Shown here: positions 1 to 7,500 of the stretch, one piece after another
How the letters are laid out: every line of letters begins with the position of its first letter
Position numbering within the stretch: the first letter of the stretch is position 1
From: Deltaproteobacteria bacterium
Lineage (GTDB): Bacteria; Desulfobacterota; Desulfarculia; Adiutricales; Adiutricaceae
NCBI GenBank assembly: GCA_031278795.1
Contig: JAITJT010000074.1
Location: 1 to 13,761, forward strand
DNA: 13,761 nucleotides
Reading direction: 5' to 3'
Notes under the pieces: generated by a model
Databases searched by the model: none
Told to the model about the DNA's origin: nothing
What the model saw: only the letters and a program-made list of their open reading frames with translations
Translations under genes and position numbers: made by a program

Positions 1-647
1 TCAAATGAGGCAGGGACGGAAATTGAATAAAATAAATTTTTGGGAAGGTTTAATTCATAGACAGCTGTTTTGATGGACTCTAATAATTTTTCAAAAAAAA
101 TGGTAGCGGCATCTGATGCTGTTTCTATAACGTATTCTTTCTTTTGGTTTTTGGACAATAGTGTTTGAGGGTAAGTTGGGCCAATATCGACACCTAAAAG
201 CATCTTAAACGATGAAAAAACGTTTACTCCCTCATTAAGCTTATACCTTAAATTATAGGCGTCTCGGCCAAATAATAATTTGTTGTTATACCAAGCGACT
301 ACGCTGTTAACCAGTTCATTGGAGGTTGTTCCCCCAAATTCAGTTGGTTGTTTTAAAGCAAAGGTTTGCACATGAATATCAGGACTTTTACCAGGATTCG
401 TCATATAACTGACGACGGTAGTCGATGTTCCAAAGTCTATCCCTATAAATGTGCCATTTGACAGAGCATTATTTAACTGGTTCTCCTCTGCAGCAGAGGA
501 TGTCAACCAGCTTCTCTTTGTTGAAGTATTTGTTTTTATTAAATAAACCATTTTTTTATAAATGTCGTAAAAATATTCTATATTAAGAGGAATTATTGTA
601 AAACTTAAAAAATACTGTTTTGTGACTAAGATTTCCTGGATTGCCAT
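1..647 (-). CDS. Hsp70-family (DnaK-like) ATPase, N-terminal part, cut by window edge
   Basis: Read on the minus strand, this frame stays open to the left edge, so the C-terminal part is missing. It carries the start of the actin/Hsp70 nucleotide-binding domain. Phosphate-1 motif GIDFGTSTTVVS lies near base 440, NSVVAWYN matches the usual PSVVAF segment, SFKMLLG matches the segment holding the catalytic lysine of DnaK, and SISVPASF at the edge matches the VITVPAYF segment. Nothing visible is degenerate, so ATP binding is likely. The start is uncertain: ATG at 647 or ATG at 551 (in frame, 32 codons later). The frame is open back to a stop at 765-767, but a promoter-like sequence at 684-712 favours a start at 647 or 551. 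No Shine-Dalgarno is seen at either. About 35 to 67 residues precede the ATPase motif, longer than in DnaK. It is a variant Hsp70-like protein, not clearly the housekeeping DnaK. The gene is A+T-rich and divergent from all the others. Confidence 0.85.
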   Translation of the reverse strand, partial: MAIQEILVTKQYFLSFTIIPLNIEYFYDIYKKMVYLIKTNTSTKRSWLTSSAAEENQLNNALSNGTFIGIDFGTSTTVVSYMTNPGKSPDIHVQTFALKQPTEFGGTTSNELVNSVVAWYNNKLLFGRDAYNLRYKLNEGVNVFSSFKMLLGVDIGPTYPQTLLSKNQKKEYVIETASDAATIFFEKLLESIKTAVYELNLPKNLFYSISVPASF

Positions 648-683
648 GTTTTTCAAACTTGACCAACCTGATTTCTTTAATAT

Positions 684-712
684 TGTATAATGTAATCCAA
701 GATTTTTGTCAA
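684..712 (-). promoter_or_regulatory. Putative sigma-70 promoter for the Hsp70-like gene
   Basis: On the minus strand a perfect TTGACA (-35, 712 to 707) is followed after 17 bases by TATACA (-10, 689 to 684; four of six consensus positions). Transcription would start near 677, about 30 bases before ATG 647. A+T-rich DNA produces such matches by chance, so this is moderate evidence. Confidence 0.45.
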
Positions 713-1264
713 GAAAAATTTTATGATATTTTTTTCCTCTTCCGCTTTGGATAATCTTAGACAATTATAGATGTTTTGTTGCATTAACTTTTTTACTTTC
801 ATGTATGACATAATTTCTCGTTTTTGCAAACGCACATTTTATTATTTTTTTGAGCACTCTTCCTATTACTTAACGAGCGTGTTTACATGAAGAAGTTTTT
901 AATCTTTACATTTATGAATAAAATTCGTATAAACAAATAAATTATTACATCTACATTCGTATCCTGTTTGACATTTATGTAAAAATAGAACGTGTCTCTG
1001 TAAATTAAAAGATCACATGTATCAGTATAGCAGTGTCGTCAGCATTCTTTTTTCACCAGAATGTCGTTAATTAATTTTTAAATTTATGAAACTTCTTTAT
1101 ATGCTTGTTTATATTCTCATCGTATTGTGCTCTCATGTAAAGCTTTAGATAAACTTGTCATAGTTCGTTAATACTGTAAATTTGTCAATCTTTTGTTAAA
1201 CTAGCCCCTCATTTTCCCTGTGTCCAAAAAGTGGAATTATCATACTCACCTAATGAATACCGTC

Positions 1265-1304
1265 TTAAACTTTAAGTTTAACGTTAAATTTTAAATTTAA
1301 AATT
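1265..1304. repeat. Two adjacent A+T-rich palindromes
   Basis: TTAAACTT-T-AAGTTTAA (1265-1281) has perfect 8-base arms around one base. Five bases later AATTTTAAATTTAAAATT (1287-1304) is a perfect 18-base palindrome. They may be protein-binding or cruciform sites, or chance products of A+T-rich DNA. Function unknown. Confidence 0.5.
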
Positions 1305-1335
1305 CGACAAACAAGTTCCCTGCAGCCACAAAATC

Positions 1336-1376
1336 AGCCAGTTAAGGCCTGTTACGGCCTGTTATGGCGGCTTTTT
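1336..1376 (+). repeat. Tandem GGCCTGTTA repeat with terminator-like end
   Basis: GGCCTGTTAC (1346-1355) is followed directly by GGCCTGTTAT (1356-1365) and then GGCGGC, a 10-base period. The GGCC blocks can pair with each other across a six-base loop. AGCC (1336-1339) can pair with GGCT (1369-1372), which runs into TTTTT. This could be an intrinsic terminator or the remains of a small repeat element. It is an island of G+C in A+T-rich DNA, with no gene immediately upstream on the plus strand. Confidence 0.4.
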
Positions 1377-1401
1377 CCCGTCTGGTGGCTTTTTTAGGGT
1401 T

Positions 1402-1413
1402 AAACCTAGGTTT
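1402..1413. repeat. 12-base perfect palindrome AAACCTAGGTTT
   Basis: The sequence equals its own reverse complement. It lies just downstream of the tandem GGCCTGTTA block and a second GGCTTTTTT. It might be an operator-like site; no assigned function. Confidence 0.35.
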
Positions 1414-1901
1414 TTCTTTACAAAGGTATTGAAAAGACGGATAATATACATGTTTTGCCTCCGCGGCGTAAATAAGCTCTCCATTATTCCATTTCATCCC
1501 AACAACCGGAAGCCATGTTTTATTAATTAGTTTTTTCGCTTATTTTTGACCGCAGCCCTTTCCCATAAACTAAAGCTTCTAGTCGTTTTCAAATTGACTT
1601 AATCCCTTATGCCACTATATTTTGGCTAGCTCTTCATTTATATCAATATATTGTGTTTAGTTCTATGAAAGAGCGGCGTTTTGGGCAGGTGGAAAGGGGA
1701 GATTATTTGGGCACACCACATATTTTTGGCCTTTTTTGTCAGGCCATTTAGATTTTGACAAACCTTATTTCCATGGCGTCTTTATCTGAATTTTGTTAAG
1801 GAGAAATTTTAGGTCAGGGGTTAACTTAAGCTTACTTGCCAACGTTTCTCAGTTGCAAGTTTTTTGGCTTAAATATACCGCGGAATCTGACCTTTATTAT
1901 T

Positions 1902-2336
1902 ATGCTAGTCCATATATCTGAAGATCTTGTTAACATCATCGTACACCATTCCAGAGTATGTTATCCATTGGAGGCCTGCGGCCTTATCGCTGGAAGTGTT
2001 GAGGGTGAAAAAAAGATCATTAAAAAGGTATACCCCCTTCATAATACCGAGCAGAGCCGGATTCATTTCAACTTCGCTCCCAAAGAGCAGAATAACGCCG
2101 TTAAGGACATGCGCTCGCTCAACCTGTCGCCCCTTGGGAACTTCCACTCCCACCCCGAGAGCCCGGCCGTACCCACCGAGGAGGACATAGATCTTTCCAC
2201 GGATCCCAGCCACAGCTATCTCATCCTCTCCTTAAAAACCTCCACGCCCGTCCTCAAGTCCTTTCACGTGGACAAAAAGACGCGCCTAGTGGAAGAGGAG
2301 ACCTTGGTGGTTGAGCCCTCCGAGGCCAAGCCCTAG
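1902..2336 (+). CDS. JAMM/MPN-family zinc metalloprotease (Mec/JAB1-like), 144 aa
   Basis: This is a complete single-domain JAMM protein. Glu24 lies in PLEACGLIAG, and the zinc signature is HSHPESPAVPTEED (His82, His84, Asp95). The usual Ser of the HxHP-x5-PS-x2-D motif is Thr92, a conservative change, so the site looks catalytically competent. Relatives are small bacterial enzymes that cleave isopeptide or peptide bonds, notably the C-terminus of ThiS/MoaD/CysO-like sulfur-carrier proteins in cysteine or metabolite pathways. No sulfur-carrier gene is visible here. The start chosen is ATG 1902, because MLVHISEDLVNIIVHH matches the usual family beginning. An in-frame TTG at 1836 would add 22 residues unlike the family. 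No Shine-Dalgarno is visible. The first 70 or so bases are A+T-rich and the rest G+C-rich. It is followed by a long spacer, so it is probably monocistronic. The physiological substrate cannot be told. Confidence 0.9.
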   Translation: MLVHISEDLVNIIVHHSRVCYPLEACGLIAGSVEGEKKIIKKVYPLHNTEQSRIHFNFAPKEQNNAVKDMRSLNLSPLGNFHSHPESPAVPTEEDIDLSTDPSHSYLILSLKTSTPVLKSFHVDKKTRLVEEETLVVEPSEAKP

Positions 2337-2530
2337 ATTGCTTGGCACTTTTCGGGATTTCAACAAAAATGTTCCTTTTTAAGCCCTCTATGTTGTAGCA
2401 CTAGACTTTTGACATAAATCTTTTGCTAGGTCTTCCAAAAATGGAGCTAAAGTTGTTTTCAGATTCAACTTCTTTTACTTTTTTTCTTTTTCCGAGTAAA
2501 TCAAATATTTCCTTGATTTTTCCTACGTCT

Positions 2531-2548
2531 TTTTGACACATGTCAAAA
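2531..2548. repeat. 18-base inverted repeat TTTTGACA-CA-TGTCAAAA
   Basis: Perfect 8-base arms flank two bases. The symmetric TGACA-N2-TGTCA core has the look of a dimeric regulator operator. It sits just before the terminator-like hairpin and about 700 bases before the next gene, so its target is unclear. Confidence 0.4.
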
Positions 2549-2570
2549 TTAAAATATCGTCTTTCTAAAC

Positions 2571-2594
2571 AGCCCTCATTCTGGGGGCTTTTTT
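2571..2594 (+). terminator. Rho-independent terminator candidate after the JAMM gene
   Basis: AGCCC (2571-2575) pairs with GGGCT (2585-2589) around a nine-base loop, followed at once by a run of six T (2589-2594). The stem is short and lies about 235 bases after the stop codon of the protease gene, the only gene upstream on this strand within 2 kb. Confidence 0.55.
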
Positions 2595-2667
2595 ATTGTC
2601 CTTTTTCTTGCTTTTTCTTAGTTATACTTCCCGCTAAGACAGTTTATTTATACTTTATTTAAGTGTT

Positions 2668-2702
2668 TTTATGGGTATTTTAGTTATCTTTATGGGTATT
2701 TT
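2668..2702. repeat. 14-base direct repeat TTTATGGGTATTTT, two copies 21 bases apart
   Basis: Identical copies lie at 2668-2681 and 2689-2702. The 21-base period is two helical turns, which would put both copies on the same face of the DNA. This is compatible with tandem regulator binding, but also with chance. Confidence 0.45.
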
Positions 2703-3179
2703 GCCTAAATTTTTTAACTATATATTAGTTTTCAAGAAAAGCCGTATAAAAATTTTATTTAAGTATCGACTTGCCTATATTTAACTTGAAAATGTAGGAA
2801 CCAGCGTCATAATTTTAAATCTATTTTTTTTCATTCTTGCTTTTTAAATAGTAGAGTGCTAGACTCTGACCTGCTATTTTATCCATGTTTTCTTTGAAAA
2901 AATAATCTCAAAATATTTTGCATTTTCAGACATTTAAATTTTCCTAAGTCCTTTAAAAGATTCCTTAAATTTTAGCATAATAATTTTTAAAACACTTATA
3001 TATTATTGTCAGATTCATCGTTTTGCCATAGGCATAACTTTTTGAAAATAATCCAAAACAATTAAAAATAATCATTTTCTAGTTTGCGCCATTCTCCAAT
3101 GTGTGTCGCAAGCATTGTTTGTGCTCTGTTCAAAGCATGTCGTCACAAGATTTTCGCATATATCATTTTTTCCAAGTTA

Positions 3180-3199
3180 AGTGGTTTTTTTTAACCACT
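3180..3199 (+). promoter_or_regulatory. Hairpin in the leader of the exported-protein gene
   Basis: AGTGGTT (3180-3186) and AACCACT (3193-3199) are perfect 7-base arms around a TTTTTT loop, ending 30 bases before the ATG at 3230. No T-run follows, so it is not a normal terminator. It may stabilise the mRNA or serve as an operator. Confidence 0.4.
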
Positions 3200-3229
3200 A
3201 CATCAACACACTCACAATTGAGGTTCACA

Positions 3230-3655
3230 ATGACAAAAAAAATTACAACCGTTTTTGCCTCTCTGGTTTTTTTATTTGCAACAGCCCTCATGCTCAACAT
3301 CGCGACCCCCGCGCAGGCGCAGCTCCCCGGCCTTGATGCCCTCAACATCGGCAAGGTACTCCCCACCCTGACCGAGACTGATTTCACCAACTTCATCGAT
3401 CTCTATCCGACCTTTTTGAAGGATCCTGCAGCTGCCTTCAAGACGCTAGCCACCAAGGGCGTCGACATTGAGCACTTCCAGGGCGTCATCACCAAGATCG
3501 TCACCAACGTCCACGGCCTCACTTCACCTGATGCCTTGAACGCCTTGAAGTCCCAGTTTGGCGACAGCGGAATCTTAAACGCAGCCGAGAAGATTCTCTT
3601 TGACAAATACAAGGACAAACTGGTTGGCCTTGTAACTTCAGCAATTGCCCAGTAA
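3230..3655 (+). CDS. Small exported protein of unknown function, 141 aa
   Basis: A clear Sec signal peptide opens the protein. A basic MTKK start is followed by a hydrophobic stretch at residues 8-24, then a signal peptidase I site TPAQA|Q after Ala30. The mature form, about 111 residues, begins QLPGLDAL. It has no Cys, looks largely helical (for example FTNFIDLYPTFLKDPAAAF, and SGILNAAEKILFDKYKDKL near the end) and has no motif I recognise. ATG 3230 is chosen because it places the signal peptide at the N-terminus and has GAGG six bases upstream, the only plausible ribosome-binding site among the four genes. The frame is open further upstream to 3101, but that part is A+T-rich and unlike protein. 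A strong terminator follows within 50 bases, so the gene is its own transcription unit. A periplasmic or secreted location is expected. Confidence 0.85.
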   Translation: MTKKITTVFASLVFLFATALMLNIATPAQAQLPGLDALNIGKVLPTLTETDFTNFIDLYPTFLKDPAAAFKTLATKGVDIEHFQGVITKIVTNVHGLTSPDALNALKSQFGDSGILNAAEKILFDKYKDKLVGLVTSAIAQ

Positions 3656-3683
3656 TTGCGCCGTACCCTTTCCTTTCTTTCAC

Positions 3684-3709
3684 AAGGGGGCTTAGGCCCC
3701 CTTTTTTTT
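3684..3709 (+). terminator. Strong intrinsic terminator of the exported-protein gene
   Basis: AAGGGGGC (3684-3691) pairs perfectly with GCCCCCTT (3696-3703) around the four-base loop TTAG, and the T-run continues to 3709. It begins 28 bases after the stop codon. This is the clearest terminator in the window. Confidence 0.93.
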
Positions 3710-4268
3710 GATTATTTCGCCTATTTTTTTTAATCATTAATTTTCTGATTGTTTTTAAATTTTTCTTTCTATTTTAACGTATCTTAACTCATAATATTTT
3801 CCAGTGCTTTCCCTGCAGTTTCCCATATTGTTTCCCTGTCCTTTCCCTATCTATATTAGCTCTAAAGCCTTCTTTTCAAATTGTTTCAATTCTACTTTTC
3901 CCTCCCTCTTAATGCACTTATGACCGTTAATTACTAATTAGTCTATGACTTTCCTTTGATTTCCTCAGTAAACCCATGCTTCGCCTTTGAACGTCTTGGT
4001 TCATTGGAACTTTTTGATTTTTTACAAAGCGTAGAATTTCCCATTTTTACATAGTGGCTTTTACCCGCTATGACCACTATCCCTTCCTCTCTTCCAACAA
4101 TACCTCATATAGAACTCCTACATTTTAGATCTCCACATGTGTAGATCGCCTTTTAGTAGTGTTTAGCTTCTGTCTTTCTTTGCTCTCAGATCCAAAAGCC
4201 TCCATCTTTCACCTTTTATTTTTCCCTCTCCTTGAGCTCTTATGCTGGAACGTCTCCCTCTCTCTCTT
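3710..4268. other. Pyrimidine-rich spacer before the large gene
   Basis: No credible gene is seen. The plus strand is strikingly rich in T and C, with repeated TTTCCC and CTCTCTCT runs. Four TTTCCC blocks start at 3808, 3819, 3831 and 3842, a near-helical spacing of 11, 12 and 11 bases. The promoter of the large gene follows at 4269. Confidence 0.55.
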
Positions 4269-4297
4269 TTGATTTTCCATCTCCTAAATTGTATAAT
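4269..4297 (+). promoter_or_regulatory. Near-consensus sigma-70 promoter of the large synthetase-like gene
   Basis: TTGATT (4269-4274, four of six consensus positions) is followed after exactly 17 bases by a perfect TATAAT (4292-4297). Transcription would begin near 4304, giving a leader of about 49 bases to the ATG at 4353. This suggests the gene is expressed and is first in its transcript. Confidence 0.7.
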
Positions 4298-4352
4298 CAT
4301 TAATGTTTTTCCTTTTAGTCTAAAATTCCCCTAATAATCTACGGATACAGCC

Positions 4353-4577
4353 ATGCCTCATGAAAATGTTTTGAAAACACTGTTTTCAATAGCGCAGGAT
4401 TCTCTCAGGATTAGACCCCACCAGCTCTTCGCGGAGAGGGCCCTAGCGGATCTCTCCCTCGATCCCCAGTCAATCTTGACCCTGCGGCAAGAGATATCCA
4501 GACGCCTCGGGAGACAGGTGCCCCAGGACAAGTTCCAAGAGGAGGGCCTCACCTTCCAGGGGCTTTCCGACTATATC
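4353..4577 (+). other. Domain: N-terminal acyl-carrier-protein-like, phosphopantetheine Ser missing
   Basis: Residues 1-75 follow an ACP helix pattern: LFSIAQDSLRI, then ALADLSLDPQSILTLRQEI, then LGRQVPQDKFQEEGLTFQGL. The usual GLDS(L/M) core reads S35-L36-D37-P38-Q39, so the attachment serine is Pro38. Ser40 is two residues away but lies in a different context. The position before an aminotransferase agrees with an ACP identity. Inference: it cannot be converted to the holo form. Confidence 0.6.
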
Positions 4578-7500
4578 CAAGGGCTTCCGGCCGTGGCTAC
4601 AAGCCCCCAGAGCCCCGAGGCCCCGGTGGATAGCCCTGCCACAGGACGCCCTGAGGAGAGTGCGAGCTCTTCTCTCGCGGTCAAAAAAGAGACCCAGATC
4701 GGAAACCAGGCCCAGATCACCTTGCCGCCTGACACCAATCCCATGGATCTCTTCGCGCTCCAGATAAGAACCATCTACGACCTCTTCTCCAGGCAGTGGA
4801 GCTCTTTGGGTATGACCCCGCCCTTTGAGACACCGGGTGCCAGGGAGATTGCGGCCCAGGCGCCTTTGCGCCTGGCACCCGATGCCCCTGAGGTAGCTAA
4901 GCTAACCAAACCCAGCGTCCCAGAAGAGGATGAGGCCCCAGACGCGAGCTTAGAGGAGCTTCCGCAGCTTACGCTCAGCTCCCGCCAAGAGGCCTTCGTC
5001 CGGGAGCTCTTGAGGCGCTTCCAGGGGCGCAGCACCCAGTCCCGAGCCATGGCTGGCCCGGGTAGCCTGGTCCTGGGGCTCAAGGGCCCCCTAGGGGAGA
5101 TACCCATATTAAGCGAGGCGGTGCTTCCCATAGTGGTGAAGCACTCGGCTGGAACGCATTTCATGGACCTAGACGGCAACGACTACCTGGACTTCTCCAG
5201 GGAGATGGGCTATCTGGGCCACAACCCCAAGCATGTATCCGAGGCCATAGGCGAGCTGGCCGAGACGGGTTTCGCCCAGGTGGCCGCCTCTGAGAAGGCC
5301 TTCCAGGCCGAGAGGGCCCTCCAGGGGCTCTTGGGGGGGAAAGGCAGCTCGTCTTTTTGGGAGAACGCCGCCGCGGCCTTTGACGCGGCGGTCTTAATCT
5401 CCCAGATAAAGACCGGAAGAAGCAAACTAATAAGCTTCAGCCAGAGTTCCCCCAGGGTAGCCCAGTGGAGGGTGCGCTATCTCTTTGGCTCCGGCCAAAA
5501 GGCCCCCAGCGGGGAGCTTATCTTCCTCAACTACGGAAGGATGGAGAGCCTTCTGCAACTAGAGCGTGAGATCCACGACACCGCCGCGGTTCTGGTGGAG
5601 CCCGTGGACAAGATGGATCTCTCCTACCAGTCGGCGAGCTTCTTGGGGCGTTTGCTTAAGATCGTCAAGGCCGGAGGGGCCACGCTCATCTTAGATGAGA
5701 CGGCCTACGGCCCAGCCTTCCTTCCTGGTGGCATGGGCGCCCAGCTGGGCGTGGTGGGGGATCTCGCGGTCTACGGATCCAACCTCGCTGGCGGACTCCC
5801 GGTGGGAGTCCTCTGGGGAGAGAGGGACCTGATGGAGATACTTAAGCACTCCGTTGACGGGGCGCTATTTACCGGGCGCTCGGCCCATCCCCTGGCCTTA
5901 TCAGCGCTTTCCAGAAGCGGCCGCTACCTAAGTGACAACCACTCCCAGCTATCTAAAAAGGTCATTGGGCTCGCCCGTGAGCTCTCCCTCAAGCTAAACC
6001 TCTTCTTCCAAGACGAGGAGGTGCCCCTAAGGCTAGCTAATCTAGGCCCTGCCTTTTCCCTTACGCCCACGGGCCCCTATAGGGGCCAAGGGGGCGTCTT
6101 GGAAAACGAGCTCCTCTATCTGCTCTTACTGGAGTCAGGCATCTACTGCGGGCCCTATCCTGGAGGAAAGCTGAATAACCCAGCGGCCAGGCCCATGATC
6201 CTAAGCGTCCAGCACCTAAGCGAAGATGTCTCGCGCCTAGAGGAGGCGGTCTTCACGGCGGTTAACGCCTTGAGGGAAGGGGACTTCCCCTACCGCCAGA
6301 GGGGCCAGAAGATCTTCCAAGCCTTGAGCGGCCCCAGGGGCCGCTCGCTCAGCTCCTTGGGAAGGGAAGGGGCCCAGCTGGGCCACCACGAGCTCATGCT
6401 CTTCAAGTTCCAAGGGAAGGCCAACCTGGAGGCCCTCCACTGGGCCGTGTCCCTGCTTCCCTCTAGGCACCAGGCCTTAAACATCAGCCTCTGGGGCTCC
6501 CAGGGAGGCATCTATGAGCGCCAGGACGACGAGGCGGCCTTTAGGCTCTTAAATCTTTCAGACTTCAGCTCCGAGACCCCCAACCAGGCGGTGGCCCCAT
6601 TACTGGTCCCTTACGACCTGGCGAGCCCGCCCTTGGCCAGGGCCGCTGTCATAGACCGCGGCGACCACAGCCTCTTCGCCTTGGCGTCACTTGGTGATGC
6701 CCTTGATAGAGAGAGTCTGTGCATCCTCCTCTCCGACTTAAAGGCTAGCCTGGAGGGAGTTCCCCAAGGCGATGCCCCGGATAGCCTGGGAGAGAGTTTA
6801 AAAGAGCTAAATGATTTCCTCACCGTAGGAGAAAACGGCGCCCCGGGGCCCAAGGAGAGCTCTCTAAGCTATTGGAGCGAAAGGCTCTCAACCGAGCGTG
6901 ACCTCATGGGCTTTCCGGTGGACAACCCGCTTTTACGCGCCTCCACCAAGGGTCGCGGCCACTACGAGGAGATAGGCGGAAACCTTCTGGAGAGATACCG
7001 CCAGAGGCTAAGCGATCTAGAATTCACCCCGGAGATGTTCATGAGCGGGGTCTTGGGGCTCGCCCTCCAGAAGTTCATCGTGGGCACTCATTTCGTGGTG
7101 GGAAGGAGAAGCTCCGGAAGGTTCACGCCCAAGACCCTTTCCCAGGTGGGTTCCTTTAGCTATTTCCATCCTTTGGAGATTAACACCTCCAGGGCCTACA
7201 GCCGCGGTTACCTTGAAGATCTCCTGCTCTGCGAGACAAGCGCCCTCAACAATCAATACGCAAGCGATCTTGAGCTTCTGGAGAGACTGGGTAAGCCTCC
7301 CTTTGAGGTGACACTTAGCTATTTCGGGGTTCCGCCCGACCTCTTAGACCTTCCCGGCCTCAGGTGCTCCTTTTGTCCCCTCTACCCACCCGGTGGAAGT
7401 GCACTGTGCCGGGTAGTCTTCACCGAGGAAAAGGATCATCTGCACCTAAACCTCTCGGCCTCTGAGGCCGTGAGCCCCAGGGCCCTATCCACCTTAGGGG

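Larger units (their letters stand above)
768..1835. other. A+T-rich spacer without a convincing gene
   Basis: No open frame of useful length or tRNA-like fold is seen on either strand. It holds several palindromes and tandem repeats between 1265 and 1413 (listed separately). A perfect TTGACA at 1755-1760 has no well-placed -10 partner. The sequence is otherwise featureless. Confidence 0.6.
2337..3100. other. A+T-rich spacer between protease and exported-protein genes
   Basis: No gene-like frame is seen on either strand. It contains an 18-base palindrome (2531-2548), a terminator-like hairpin (2571-2594) and a 14-base direct repeat (2668-2702), listed separately. A small inverted repeat, AACTA-TATAT-TAGTT, lies at 2716-2730. 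Confidence 0.6.

Noticed and set aside
887..940. Tiny plus-strand frame coding 17 residues (MKKFLIF...)
   Set aside because: It looks like a signal-peptide start, but it is very short, A+T-rich, lacks a clear ribosome site and has nothing downstream.
1755..1790. Promoter for the JAMM gene starting from the perfect TTGACA at 1755
   Set aside because: No acceptable -10 lies 16-18 bases downstream, so the match is probably chance in A+T-rich DNA.
1836..1901. Upstream in-frame TTG start giving the JAMM protein 22 extra residues
   Set aside because: The extension is unlike the family, which normally begins close to the MLVHISED segment; there is also no ribosome-binding site before it.
3101..3229. 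Upstream extension of the exported protein
   Set aside because: It would bury the signal peptide inside the protein. ATG 3230 has GAGG at the right distance, and the extension covers the leader hairpin.
1836..4353. Treating the protease, exported-protein and giant genes as one operon
   Set aside because: Spacers of about 0.7 to 0.9 kb, two terminators and a separate promoter argue for independent transcription.
4775..5179. Antisense open frames inside the large gene, also for example 9473-9832 and 11141-11545 on the minus strand
   Set aside because: They mirror the codon bias of the plus-strand frame and encode Ser/Arg-rich low-complexity products with no recognisable domain.
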